The notes: generated by a model from the letters alone, not told the origin. A stretch of 64,000 bases of DNA from PGZG01 sp046292765 (GCA_046292765.1 JBKBQA010000003.1:347111-411110); one strand, 5' to 3'; counted from the first letter of the stretch, positions 53,137 through 60,583 are shown. A program made the numbers and translations.

Positions 53137-53388
53137 CTACACTTTCTTAATCACACTGACGATGTAAAGCAAGATTACGGCACCGATGGTGGCCATGATG
53201 ATAGAGCCTAGCAATCCGCCTGCGGTTATACCGACAAAGCCAAATATAAAGCCCCCCAAAACGGAGCCAACAATCCCGACAATAATATTGCCTACAACGC
53301 CAAACCCTCTTCCCTTGACGATATTGCCGGCAAGCCAGCCGACCAGAGCGCCAATTGCCAAAAAGATTAATAAGCTGATGATATCCAT
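53137..53388 (-). CDS. GlsB/YeaQ/YmgE family membrane protein
   Basis: An 83-residue protein with three membrane helices and the family pattern IGALVGWLAGNIVKGRGFG, then GNIIVGIVGSVLGGFI and GLLGSIIMATIGAVILLY. Members are stress-linked inner-membrane proteins called transglycosylase-associated, with no proven activity. The ATG at 53386-53388 has GGAGGAG upstream. Confidence 0.85.
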   Translation of the reverse strand: MDIISLLIFLAIGALVGWLAGNIVKGRGFGVVGNIIVGIVGSVLGGFIFGFVGITAGGLLGSIIMATIGAVILLYIVSVIKKV

Positions 53389-53546
53389 GTCTCCTCCAGT
53401 GCTAATACAAAGTGAAAAGATAGGCGAACGGTACATCTTGCAGTGGAAGTGACTTGATATCCATTGAAATTATCTGCCAGAACGCTATGCGTAGATGCAA
53501 GGAGCCGTGTGATCCTGCAATTTGAATCGAATATGAGCGTCCTTTG

Positions 53547-53813
53547 CTATGCGCAGCCGCAGCCTGCGGCATCTGCATTCCCACCAAGTGGCGTTGGGTG
53601 ACCATCTCGCTTCCACCAATCATGACCGTCAAGCAATTCCTTAACTCTAAACCTGAGCTTCGTCATGGCTAGCCAACCCGGATTGTGGAAAGCTACGCAG
53701 AGCGCGCAAGCCCCCGCCAACAACGCCGGGCCCATTAAAAGCACCAGGAACGAAACTGCCGAGATAGGAACGGCACGATCCTTGATGCTGGGCTGCCCGC
53801 TATGGGCAACCAA
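53547..53813 (-). CDS. Repeat cassette protein, copy 1 (TTG start)
   Basis: An 88-codon frame starting at TTG (53811-53813) whose first 48 residues match the multi-copy cassette protein: SGQPSIKDRAVPISAVSF, then one membrane helix (LVLLMGPALLAGACALCVAF) and HNPGW. The C-terminal half differs from the other copies and runs into charged sequence ending GCGCA, so the 3' part was probably exchanged. The only flanking attC-like site, to its right, is degenerate. I do not know its function. Confidence 0.5.
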   Translation of the reverse strand: MVAHSGQPSIKDRAVPISAVSFLVLLMGPALLAGACALCVAFHNPGWLAMTKLRFRVKELLDGHDWWKRDGHPTPLGGNADAAGCGCA

Positions 53814-53847
53814 CTACGAAACTACTACGCCCTGAAAAGGCCGAGCG

Positions 53848-53888
53848 GCTTAATGCCCAAAGCACTGGCGCGCCTTAGCTGGTTTAAT
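53848..53888. repeat. Degenerate attC between copy 1 and yoeB
   Basis: GCTTAAT at 53848-53854 and GGTTTAA at 53881-53887 flank an imperfect stem (GGCGCGCC centre). Both end boxes deviate from RYYYAAC/GTTRRRY, so it is likely a decayed attC at the old end of the array. Confidence 0.4.
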
Positions 53889-54154
53889 TATTTTTCATAG
53901 TGGTAGCGGCAAGAGATAACCGTAAGTTGTTTACCATCCACCGCATAAACTAGCCGGTTGGTATCATCAATGCGTCTGGACCAGAAACCAGCCAAGTTCT
54001 CCTTTAAAGGCTCGGGCTTGCCGATACCTTCAAATGGAGATCGCTGAGTATCTTGAATAAGCTTGTTAATACGCTTTAACGTTTTTTTATCCTGAGTCTG
54101 CCAATACAAATAATCTGACCAAGCCTCTCGAGTCCATGAAATTATCTCAATCAT
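53888..54154 (-). CDS. yoeB: YoeB-family toxin
   Basis: An 88-residue ribosome-dependent mRNA endonuclease of the RelE superfamily. The C-terminal signature GKPEPLKENLAGFWSRRID, NRLVY and CRYHYEK holds the catalytic glutamate, arginine and histidine of YoeB. It overlaps yefM by 8 bases, with antitoxin first. The stop lies at the degenerate attC. Stabilising toxin-antitoxin cassettes are typical of long integron arrays. Confidence 0.95.
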   Translation of the reverse strand: MIEIISWTREAWSDYLYWQTQDKKTLKRINKLIQDTQRSPFEGIGKPEPLKENLAGFWSRRIDDTNRLVYAVDGKQLTVISCRYHYEK

Positions 54155-54401
54155 CGGTCAACTCATGCTGTTTTGTTTTCCCGGCCCTGTACTGTTTGAT
54201 AGATTTTGAAAGATGGGCGGCATTAGCCGGGCTCTTCAGCAAATGAACCGTTTCCATGAGACCATTGAACTGATCCAGGGACATTACGACAGCATCTTCA
54301 GCGTCCCTCCGGGTAATGACGGTGTAGTCGGCGTCGCTAGCTACTTGATCCAGAACGCTTTTTAGCTTATTTCGAGCATCCGAAAAACTGATGACTCTCA
54401 T
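54147..54401 (-). CDS. yefM: YefM/Phd-family antitoxin
   Basis: An 84-residue antitoxin with an N-terminal DNA-binding Phd/YefM fold (MRVISFSDARNKLKSVLDQV, then VITRRDAEDAVVMSLDQF) and a C-terminal toxin-binding tail. With YoeB it forms a type II system and represses its own promoter. Two TGTACA sites, the known core of YefM operators, lie upstream. Confidence 0.94.
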   Translation of the reverse strand: MRVISFSDARNKLKSVLDQVASDADYTVITRRDAEDAVVMSLDQFNGLMETVHLLKSPANAAHLSKSIKQYRAGKTKQHELTDD

Positions 54402-54417
54402 AGGAATTCACCTTAGT

Positions 54418-54450
54418 TGTACAATAAACCTGCCAAGCATAACCTGTACA
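54418..54450. promoter_or_regulatory. yefM-yoeB operator with two TGTACA cores
   Basis: TGTACA occurs at 54418-54423 and 54445-54450, each next to a TTTATTG-type flank on the minus strand. YefM of E. coli binds palindromes with this hexamer, which supports autoregulation here. Confidence 0.65.
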
Positions 54451-54473
54451 ATAAATTGTGCAAGTTGTGGGTA

Positions 54474-54563
54474 ATTTAACGCCCGGCGCAAGGGCGGCCA
54501 AATAAGCGCAGCGTTTTGGCTGTCTCAGCGACCAATGGGAGCGATTGCTGCGGATTGTTATGC
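54474..54563. repeat. attC site, 90 bases
   Basis: Begins ATTTAAC (54474-54480, a perfect RYYYAAC) and ends GTTATGC (54557-54563). The inside has imperfect pairing around CGCAGCG. It separates the YefM-YoeB and HigBA cassettes. Confidence 0.72.
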
Positions 54564-54586
54564 AGCGCCCCGACCAGAGTGCTTGC

Positions 54587-54610
54587 AAATATGTCATATA
54601 TGACATATTT
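54587..54610. promoter_or_regulatory. 24-bp perfect palindrome upstream of higBA
   Basis: Twelve-base arms AAATATGTCATA and TATGACATATTT meet without a spacer, 18 bases before the higB start. This is a likely HigA operator overlapping the promoter. Confidence 0.65.
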
Positions 54611-54627
54611 GGCATATATTGCTCTCC

Positions 54628-54963
54628 ATGAGCCCAAAGGACAAGCCATTAGTTTGGCTACATGGAATTGTAAAAACGCCGCCATTCTCAGCAGTCAGCC
54701 GATTGGAAACAGGTTACTTGCTGCGACGGCTGCAGCGCGGGGAAAAGCTTTCCCTGCCACAATCAAGACCCATGCCATCAATCGGGCCTCATTGCCATGA
54801 GCTGCGCATTACGGACAGAGACAAAATTTGGCGCATAGTGTACTGAATAGACCCAGATGCCATTGTTGTAGCTGATGTGTTTATGAAAAAAACTGAAACT
54901 ACGCCCAAGAAAGTAATTGATGTATGCAAATCCAGATTCAGGATGTATGACGATGCAAGATAG
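54628..54963 (+). pseudogene. higB: HigB-type (Gp49/DUF891) toxin gene with an internal TGA
   Basis: The frame opens MSPKDKPLVWLHGIVKTPPF and runs to WRIVY, where TGA (54844-54846) stops it. The same frame then continues without shift as IDPDAIVVADVFMKKTETTP to the TAG at 54961-54963. Intact relatives have WRIVYRIDPDAIV, so a CGA arginine codon appears to have become TGA. The cut product lacks the last strand and helix, so it is probably inactive unless read through. It overlaps the higA start. Confidence 0.8.
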
Positions 54964-55282
54964 TAAGCGGAAGAAACTGGAAGATGCCGGCTGGAAAGTC
55001 GGTGGCGTTGATGAATTTCTGGGGCTTACGCCGGAAGAATCTGCATATATTGAGATGAAACTTGCGCTGAGCCATACCCTCCGGCAACGCAGACTCCACA
55101 ACAAGTTGAGCCAGATTGAATTGGCCAAGATGGTTCACTCCAGTCAGTCGCGCATAGCAAAAATGGAGGCAGGCGATCCAAGCGTTTCCATCGACCTGAT
55201 CATGAAATCACTCCTTGTCCTGGGCGCTTCTCCCGAAGATATTGCCAAAGCAATATCTTCGGGTGCGTCTCACGCTGCATAG
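54953..55282 (+). CDS. higA: HigA-type antitoxin (XRE helix-turn-helix)
   Basis: A 109-residue protein with an XRE-type DNA-binding domain (LRQRRLHNKLSQIELAKMVHSS, then SRIAKMEAGDPSVSIDLIMK). The N-terminal part (KLEDAGWKVGGVDEFLGLTPEE) is usual for the HigA partner of DUF891 toxins. ATG at 54953 or 54947; both follow AGGA. The frame is intact although its toxin gene carries a stop. Its own stop codon lies in the left box of the next attC. Confidence 0.88.
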   Translation: MQDSKRKKLEDAGWKVGGVDEFLGLTPEESAYIEMKLALSHTLRQRRLHNKLSQIELAKMVHSSQSRIAKMEAGDPSVSIDLIMKSLLVLGASPEDIAKAISSGASHAA

Positions 55283-55390
55283 CGCCGCGATCAGCGGCCC
55301 AGTGGAGAGGAGTTAACTTTTGGCATAATGAGTGCAGCGAGCCAAAAGTTAACGGAGCGTAGCTGGGTTCGATGCATTGCCTTGTTATGC
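55277..55390. repeat. attC site, 114 bases
   Basis: Left box GCATAGC (one change from the complement of the right box), right box GTTATGC (55384-55390). Inside, 13-base perfect arms at 55312-55324 and 55341-55353 (GTTAACTTTTGGC and its complement) form a strong stem. Separates HigBA and VapBC. Confidence 0.75.
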
Positions 55391-55401
55391 CTTTATGTGT
55401 A

Positions 55402-55432
55402 CCATTGTACAACGGCCTTGTACAGACAATGG
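55402..55432. promoter_or_regulatory. vapBC operator with two TGTACA cores
   Basis: Arms CCATTGT (55402-55408) and ACAATGG (55426-55432) enclose TGTACA at 55406 and again at 55419. The Phd/YefM-type antitoxin downstream is the likely binder. Confidence 0.55.
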
Positions 55433-55443
55433 AGCTATTGATT

Positions 55444-55674
55444 ATGCTGACTGTAAACATTAGCGATCTTAGGGCTAACCTATTGAAATATTTAGAAAAA
55501 GCAAGCCATGGAGAGCAGATTACTGTTACTACAAACGGCAGGATTTTGGCTACCATCGCCCCGCCAGCTGACAAAAAGTCCGTGGCAAAGAAACGGCTTA
55601 CAGAGCTTTCTGCTACCGCCAAAATCAATGACGTAACCAGCCCGCTGGACACTCAATGGGATGCTGCACTGTGA
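55444..55674 (+). CDS. vapB: Phd/YefM-family antitoxin of a PIN toxin
   Basis: A 76-residue antitoxin starting MLTVNISDLRANLLKYLEKA, with ITVTTNGRILATIAPP completing the Phd DNA-binding fold. The toxin-binding tail ends SPLDTQWDAAL. The ATG at 55444 is chosen because upstream ATGs fall in the operator. The stop overlaps the vapC start (GTGA). The name vapB is by partner; the fold is Phd/YefM. Confidence 0.88.
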   Translation: MLTVNISDLRANLLKYLEKASHGEQITVTTNGRILATIAPPADKKSVAKKRLTELSATAKINDVTSPLDTQWDAAL

Positions 55675-56066
55675 TTCTTTTAGACACCTGTGCCATCATT
55701 TGGGATGCCCTTGATCAAAGCAAATTAACTCATAAAGCTAAAGCTGCTATTGCCAAAGCAGATGAGCACAACGCCTTGATAATTTCCGATATCTCGATCT
55801 GGGAAATTTCAATGCTTATCAAGCGCGCTCGAATTGAAATTGACACAACTGCAGCTAGTTTTCTAAATCTATTTCTTGAATCACGCAATATTTCGGTGGT
55901 TTCAATTTCTCCAGAAATTGCGGAGCTATCAACCAGCTTTGGCTCTGAAATTAACAATGATCCAGCCGATAGAATTATTGCTGCTACATCTATTATTCAT
56001 AACGCGCAATTAGTTACAGCTGATTCAAACGTTCGTCAATCTGCACTCATCGATACTATCTGGTGA
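55671..56066 (+). CDS. vapC: PIN-domain toxin (VapC-type)
   Basis: A 131-residue PIN-domain ribonuclease. Catalytic acidic residues are in LLDTCAIIWDAL, ISIWEISML and NDPADRIIAATSI. It begins at GTG (55671), overlapping the antitoxin stop, as is common in such pairs. The cassette attC starts 2 bases after its stop codon. Confidence 0.9.
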   Translation: MILLDTCAIIWDALDQSKLTHKAKAAIAKADEHNALIISDISIWEISMLIKRARIEIDTTAASFLNLFLESRNISVVSISPEIAELSTSFGSEINNDPADRIIAATSIIHNAQLVTADSNVRQSALIDTIW

Positions 56067-56067
56067 G

Positions 56068-56153
56068 GCATAACGCTTGCATAAACGGCGGCCTGACAAG
56101 GCCGTCCGGTGGAGGCCCGAAGGGCCGGAACGAATTTGATGCACTTGTTAGAG
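56068..56153. repeat. attC site, 86 bases
   Basis: Left box GCATAAC (56068-56074), right box GTTAGAG (56147-56153), with an inner GC-rich stem GCCCGAAGGGC. It lies between vapC and the stop codon of the membrane protein gene on its right. Confidence 0.8.
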
Positions 56154-56624
56154 CTACCCATACCGCTCAATTAGCTCCCGTAGTTTTTGGTATGCGAGCA
56201 TCATGGTTAACGCTGTTGTTGCAGACACCCCTGCGGCTAAAAAAAACATGGCTCCGACCGTTAAATCATCAAGATGCTGTCCGAAAATCCATGTTGCTAA
56301 TCCAAGTGCGCCACTGCAAGTAGCAAAAATTAGTCCAACCATAACGCGAGCTACAAGCAAAGGATATAACGGCCATTCATAAAGTATTCGATTGAATGAA
56401 CTATCCAAAGGCGCACGAATTTTGAACGAAAATCTAAATGCGGTTCCTGCGAATATCAACACCAAAGAAGGGAGATATTTCCATACATCTGTATCTGATT
56501 TAAGATGAGCCCCGAATGTTTCAAGTGAAGTCGGATTCAAGAAAAACCATAAGAATATCAGAAAGGCAACAACGGCTTCGGGCGAGATAAATAAAGCAAA
56601 AAAAATGTTCTTTACCTGCTTCAC
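56154..56624 (-). CDS. Four-helix membrane protein, second gene of a two-gene cassette
   Basis: A 156-residue protein with about four membrane helices (AVVAFLIFLWFFL, YLPSLVLIFAGTAF, LYPLLVARVMVGLIF, AMFFLAAGVSATTALTMM). It starts at GTG overlapping the stop codon of the upstream gene (GTGA), so the two are translationally coupled. I do not recognise the family. The pairing of a soluble protein with a small membrane protein in one cassette recalls abortive-infection systems, but that is inference. Confidence 0.62.
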   Translation of the reverse strand: MKQVKNIFFALFISPEAVVAFLIFLWFFLNPTSLETFGAHLKSDTDVWKYLPSLVLIFAGTAFRFSFKIRAPLDSSFNRILYEWPLYPLLVARVMVGLIFATCSGALGLATWIFGQHLDDLTVGAMFFLAAGVSATTALTMMLAYQKLRELIERYG

Positions 56625-57520
56625 TCACCATGCTCCATATGTCGCTGCTTTTCTATCCGCTCGAATATTTTAAGCGCTCTAAGATACAGAGCCTCTGGCG
56701 CTGGTACCTTATCAAACGTGAAGTTTAATGCAGTTTCCGAAGTCTTGATAATGATAACTTCATCGTCGCGCCGCCCCCTAACTGTGCCACTTCCGTACCC
56801 ATCAGCGGCCATTAAGATTGCAGCATCACCTACAGGTATTTCTATTTCAGGTATAAAGGCTGAATCTTCCGTTTGCAATGAAGCTGCCTCTACAAGTTTA
56901 GGCAGATTCGTTTTCAGGGTATCTGCTTCAGGCGCATCCTCTATAATTGTCATTCGATCAGTATTTCTAGCCCGCAGATACTTCTCTAGCGGCTCCCATA
57001 ACGGGCTAAACAATGGATTCGGCGGAGAAACTTTGGCTTCGATCTTAAAAATTCCTTGGAGCGAGCTAAGCTTTGCTGAAAACGACTTCAAATCTGAAAC
57101 CAGTTCAATATCACAGTCCACAAAGAAGTTTTGATGAGTAGCTTCAATTATTTCACAGAATCGGCGAATAAAGGTTCTCATCTCTATGTGGCCCGAAACG
57201 TTTAAAAACGCAATCCCAGAGTGAGATGGAATATAGACGAACGGGCTCGATGCCACCAGCAAGTTTGGCTCTGCTTGTTTTTTCTCGGATCGAGTTTTTT
57301 CATCAACAACCCCAACCTCGCCTTCCGGTGCATATTTACTTAGCCTCCCGAAAAGATAGTGATGTCCCGATTGCTGGTATTCAATAACATCAAGAAATGT
57401 CCAAGCGTTTCCTCTGTATTTGATCGAAATAGAGTCTCTAAGTGCCGAGAGCAATTTATCCTGATCAAGAAGTCCCAGCTTCAAAACTCGCCCAGCGTAG
57501 TAAGTACCTTTCTTAGCCAT
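56621..57520 (-). CDS. DUF4747-like soluble protein, first gene of a two-gene cassette
   Basis: A 299-residue soluble protein. The start GTYYAGRVLKLGLLDQDKLL, the middle HHYLFGRLSKYAPEGEVGVV, and ISGIAFLNVSGHIEMR-type strands followed by PPNPLFSPLWEPLEKYLR resemble the general plan of DUF4747 proteins, though I cannot confirm membership. No nuclease motif is evident. A GGGAGAG site precedes the ATG at 57518-57520. It is coupled to the membrane protein gene downstream. A role in phage defence is possible from context but unproven. Confidence 0.6.
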   Translation of the reverse strand: MAKKGTYYAGRVLKLGLLDQDKLLSALRDSISIKYRGNAWTFLDVIEYQQSGHHYLFGRLSKYAPEGEVGVVDEKTRSEKKQAEPNLLVASSPFVYIPSHSGIAFLNVSGHIEMRTFIRRFCEIIEATHQNFFVDCDIELVSDLKSFSAKLSSLQGIFKIEAKVSPPNPLFSPLWEPLEKYLRARNTDRMTIIEDAPEADTLKTNLPKLVEAASLQTEDSAFIPEIEIPVGDAAILMAADGYGSGTVRGRRDDEVIIIKTSETALNFTFDKVPAPEALYLRALKIFERIEKQRHMEHGE

Positions 57521-57544
57521 TCACTCTCCCTGCTGCTTCTTTTG

Positions 57545-57604
57545 CTCTAACGCAGAGCCAATGGGCGCCGGAATTTTGGCGTCCCATTCGGCGAATTGTT
57601 ATAA
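57545..57604. repeat. attC site, 60 bases
   Basis: Left box CTCTAAC (57545-57551), right box GTTATAA (57598-57604). GCCAATGGGCGCC and GGCGTCCCATTCGGC form the imperfect stem with unpaired bases expected of a short attC. Confidence 0.85.
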
Positions 57605-57925
57605 CTTACCTTCTCCGATATCCGACGGATTCACATTTAGCGCTTCATGAACCGCGGAAACCAAACCATTCGCCAGAACAGCCAAGCTTATGGCGCATAC
57701 AATGCTCCAAATTGGCATGATCAGCGCGGCAATTGATGGATCTTTCACAAATGAAGCGCCGAACCCGACTGTAACCCCACCAACTACGATAGTGTTGATC
57801 GAATAGCGAAGTCTTTTTGAAACTCCCTCGCTACATGGGCCGGCAATAAACTTGATCATTCTCCAGAAGTAGAGAACCGCACCAAAAAGAGCGATGGAAG
57901 AAATCAAGGATATAATGTTGAGCAA
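57599..57925 (-). CDS. Small membrane protein in a cassette (TTG start)
   Basis: A 108-residue protein with three predicted membrane helices (IISLISSIALFGAVLYFW, TIVVGGVTVGFGASFV, ALIMPIWSIVCAISLAVL). Start is TTG at 57923-57925, with AAGGAG 6 bases upstream just inside the core site. The stop codon TAA is part of the attC right box. No family recognised. Confidence 0.6.
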   Translation of the reverse strand: MLNIISLISSIALFGAVLYFWRMIKFIAGPCSEGVSKRLRYSINTIVVGGVTVGFGASFVKDPSIAALIMPIWSIVCAISLAVLANGLVSAVHEALNVNPSDIGEGKL

Positions 57926-57939
57926 TTCAATCTCCTTAG

Positions 57940-57987
57940 TTATAACGCCGTCATCACGCGCTTGTCGCGTGCATTACCTAGTTAAGC
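57940..57987. repeat. attC site, 48 bases
   Basis: Left box TTATAAC, right box GTTAAGC. GTAATGCACGCG-type arms pair with one extra base on one side, the extrahelical base typical of attC. Almost identical to the site at 58262-58309. Confidence 0.78.
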
Positions 57988-58227
57988 TAGCGACACTGCG
58001 GAGCCAATAATGGCAGGCTGCGGAGCGCCAGCGGAGCTTAACCAAAATATGGCACCGGATAGAACCCCGAACCCCCGGATACCCCCCCAACCCGGATTGT
58101 GGCAAGCCACGCAGAATGCGCAAGCCCCCGCCAACAACACCGGACCAATTAAAAGCACCAGGAACGAAACTGCCGAGATGGGAACGGCACGATCCTTGAT
58201 GCCGGGCTGCCCGCTAGGGGCAACCAA
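57982..58227 (-). CDS. Repeat cassette protein, copy 2 (TTG start)
   Basis: An 81-residue frame: SGQPGIKDRAVPISAVSF, one membrane helix (LVLLIGPVLLAGACAFCVAC) and HNPGWGGI, then a variable segment ending GSAVSLA. TTG at 58225-58227 is the only in-frame start; GGA precedes it by 6 bases. The last four codons and stop lie in the attC core. Adjacent copy 3 has nearly the same flanks, so the pair may be a tandem duplication. Confidence 0.58.
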   Translation of the reverse strand: MVAPSGQPGIKDRAVPISAVSFLVLLIGPVLLAGACAFCVACHNPGWGGIRGFGVLSGAIFWLSSAGAPQPAIIGSAVSLA

Positions 58228-58261
58228 CTACAAATCCACTACGCCCTAAAAGGGCCGAGCG

Positions 58262-58309
58262 ACTTAACGCCGTAATCACGCGCTTGTCGCGTGCATTACC
58301 TAGTTAAGC
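58262..58309. repeat. attC site, 48 bases
   Basis: Left box ACTTAAC, right box GTTAAGC, same inner stem as the site at 57940-57987 with only about two base changes. Divides copies 2 and 3 of the repeat cassette. Confidence 0.78.
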
Positions 58310-58549
58310 TAGCGACACTGCGAGGCCGATAACGGCAGGCTGCGAAGCGCCAGCGGAGCTTAACCCCAAATATGGCACCCGATAGAACCCTGAAGCCCGG
58401 ATGCCTCCCCTGCCCGAATTGTGGCAAGCCACGCAAAATGCGCAACCCTTGCTAAACACCACCGGACCAATTAAAAGCACCAGGAACGAAACTGCCGAGA
58501 TGGGAACGGCACGATCCTTGATGCCGGGCTGCCCGCTAGGGGCAACCAA
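58304..58549 (-). CDS. Repeat cassette protein, copy 3 (TTG start)
   Basis: An 81-residue frame like copy 2: SGQPGIKDRAVPISAVSF, a membrane helix (LVLLIGPVVFSKGCAFCVAC), HNSGRGGI, then a variable region ending GLAVSLA. Differences from copy 2 include amino-acid changes in the helix (KGC for AGAC), so the copies have begun to diverge. TTG start at 58547-58549. Its 3' end overlaps the attC core. Confidence 0.57.
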   Translation of the reverse strand: MVAPSGQPGIKDRAVPISAVSFLVLLIGPVVFSKGCAFCVACHNSGRGGIRASGFYRVPYLGLSSAGASQPAVIGLAVSLA

Positions 58550-58560
58550 CTACGAATCCA

Positions 58561-58899
58561 TTACGCTCTAAAAGGGCCGAGCGACTTAACGCCGCAAGCA
58601 GCTGCGGCTTTGTAGTGAATTGTTTTGCGGTCGCGTAGCGTTAAGCCGAAAAAAAGAACGGAAAATCCGTCAGACTGCCTTGCATTGTTAGCCCTTAGAA
58701 AATTGGAGAAGCTTGTGGTACTCACTTCTTCTTTACCACCCCACACCACTCCTGGGAGCGTGGTCTCAACGAAAATACCAATGGTCTTATCAGGCAGAAG
58801 AAAACGATGTCTCATATCACCCAACATGATTGCGATGTAATCGCCATGAAGCTGAACAGAAGACCTCGCAAATGCCTTAACTACAAAACGCCGGAGCAA
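58561..58899 (-). CDS. Small cassette ORF running through its attC
   Basis: A 112-codon frame from TTG (58897-58899), or 88 codons from ATG at 58825-58827. The part before the attC reads HRFLLPDKTIGIFVETTLPG, then VVWGGKEEVSTTSFSNFLRA; after that about 40 residues are translated attC. The true gene may be truncated at its start, since no good ribosome-binding site is seen. No family recognised. Confidence 0.35.
   Translation of the reverse strand: MLRRFVVKAFARSSVQLHGDYIAIMLGDMRHRFLLPDKTIGIFVETTLPGVVWGGKEEVSTTSFSNFLRANNARQSDGFSVLFFGLTLRDRKTIHYKAAAACGVKSLGPFRA
58584..58693. repeat. attC site, 110 bases
   Basis: Left box ACTTAAC, right box GTTAGCC (58687-58693). The inside contains TAACG-CCGCAAGCAGCTGCGG and a long imperfect stem. 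It closes the large cassette that holds the lipoprotein gene. Confidence 0.72.
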
Positions 58900-59132
58900 T
58901 GCTATGCAATCTAGCTACAAATGTTGCACTTCACTCTTGAGTCTAAGGGGCCTTGTATGGGTCACTTTATAAACCAAATAGCTTGATCACCCACAAAGGT
59001 GAGCTATAATAGGCAACTTATGAGCCTTTACGATCAAAAAGGCCGCGAGAATCCATGGTTCCTACCCCACCCAAGGAACCCGTCAAGAAGTGTTTCAGTG
59101 GGTCACCGAAGACCAGTCGCGCGACCTTATAA
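58900..59132. other. Non-coding stretch inside the large cassette
   Basis: No supported gene in these bases and no clear attC, although a cassette boundary would be expected between the two genes either side. A short plus-strand frame from ATG 59020 (MSLYDQKGRENPWF) may continue in another frame after about 60 bases and could be a frameshifted remnant. Confidence 0.35.
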
Positions 59133-60332
59133 TCATTGCCGTGGAGCAATATCTATCTCTTCTTTTTTATGTAGGGGACGAACCGGGCTCCATCCTGCCA
59201 CTCCCTCATCTGTCTTAGCGCTTGTTTGGCAGAGTACATGGTAATCCGTGGCGTTAGGTATCACTCTGCGCATATCCGTGGCAAAGTTTTGCTTGACCAC
59301 ATTCATCCCATCGAAAGGCCGCTGTCCCGGAATGCGAAATATACCGACTCGAGAGAGATAAACCGTCGAACCTGACATCGTCGGTGCTTCAGTGCCCCCC
59401 CCCCCTGTCTTCGTATCGATGTATGCACAACGTATATAGAGTTCCCAATATTCGTCTACTGCGGATCCTGAGGCCGCTGCCGTATTCGACACATGACTGG
59501 CCGTCCCGCCGGAAGATACCGGTACTTGGAAGCTTGTCGCTTGAGAGCTTGACGCCATTTCCTGATTGACGGTCACCAAAGCATTGTAAAGGCCTGCACG
59601 AAACGCCTGACCCTCAATTTGTCTCTGCCTTTTCGCAGCCAGCTGACGATTGATCTCTTCTGTTCTGCGTCTCAGATGATCCCCTTGTAACACATACTTC
59701 TGTCCCTGGCTCCGCATCGCATTATACTCTGCGTCTGACTGCTCCCAATAAACATTGGTGCTCGAGCGGCTCTGGGAAACCCAGGTGTTGTTGCTTCTGT
59801 CAAACCAAGTCGTCGTGGTGCCAACCCATTTTCGGTCGCTCGGTTTGAACGCCATGCTGATACTGGAGCCGTCGGGTTGAATCGTCTGAACTGCGCGGTT
59901 GGTCGGATTAATTTTTCCGCTATCAACCCTGTATGAATCAATCCGACCTTCAGCAGGATTATACTGGTATACATTGGTAAACAGATAGGTGCCGCCCGAT
60001 ACATGGGCATGCGATATTATCTTCATTACAGAGCCTTTAATCTCCCAAATATATTTTGCCTGGCCATAAAGCGTTTCATTGCTATGCTTGCTCTCACTAA
60101 TAGCAAACCACTGCTTACCGACTAAATTCGCGTACACGCCCCAGCGCCGGTGGATTTCGGCCTCATCGTCAGTGGCAAGCTGTTCGGCCAAGAGTCGGCC
60201 CTCCGCGGTCAGATAATGGGGTGGTGGGGAGGGCAGATGGTTGCCCGCGCAACCGGCTAATAGCACTACAGCAAGAAAAGAAAACAGGCAACTCGACAGC
60301 CTTCCGAAAACATAATGCAGCGATTTATCCAT
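59133..60332 (-). CDS. Lipoprotein of unknown function in the array
   Basis: A 399-residue lipoprotein (lipobox LLAGC after MDKSLHYVFGRLSSCLFSF). The N-terminal half looks like a lipocalin-sized beta region (GKQWFAISESKHSNETLYGQ, then GSVMKIISHAHVSGGTYLF); the middle has a charged helix (HLRRRTEEINRQLAAKRQRQ). The ATG at 60330-60332 is chosen for the leader; an ATG 29 codons upstream exists. It is unusually large for a cassette gene. No family recognised. Confidence 0.6.
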   Translation of the reverse strand: MDKSLHYVFGRLSSCLFSFLAVVLLAGCAGNHLPSPPPHYLTAEGRLLAEQLATDDEAEIHRRWGVYANLVGKQWFAISESKHSNETLYGQAKYIWEIKGSVMKIISHAHVSGGTYLFTNVYQYNPAEGRIDSYRVDSGKINPTNRAVQTIQPDGSSISMAFKPSDRKWVGTTTTWFDRSNNTWVSQSRSSTNVYWEQSDAEYNAMRSQGQKYVLQGDHLRRRTEEINRQLAAKRQRQIEGQAFRAGLYNALVTVNQEMASSSQATSFQVPVSSGGTASHVSNTAAASGSAVDEYWELYIRCAYIDTKTGGGGTEAPTMSGSTVYLSRVGIFRIPGQRPFDGMNVVKQNFATDMRRVIPNATDYHVLCQTSAKTDEGVAGWSPVRPLHKKEEIDIAPRQ

Positions 60333-60583
60333 ACAATCACATTCACGGCGCACCACTGGGTGCTGCCGAGAAAGCATTGAGGGCTTGGAATATTCAAGAA
60401 GGGTTGCGATATTGCCCATGACTCTGATTCCTGAGCAGTGCTTAGCATCCCGATACGACGTGGGGTGAGGACTGCCTTAAAATAATCCGCCGTGGCGCGT
60501 TGGGCAACTACTTTTTGAGAGACCGCCGAGCGGTCTATGGCACTAAGGGGTATCCATGCTACGCCAACTTGGGTGAATGTGAG

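Noticed and set aside
54564..54627. Invertible or phase-variable promoter upstream of higB
   Set aside because: The 24-bp palindrome has no spacer to invert; an autoregulatory operator explains it better.
59020..59218. Possible frameshifted plus-strand gene remnant (MSLYDQKGRENPWF, then VFQWVTEDQSRDLIIIAVEQ)
   Set aside because: No family recognised and it overlaps the lipoprotein 3' end; too weak to list as a pseudogene.
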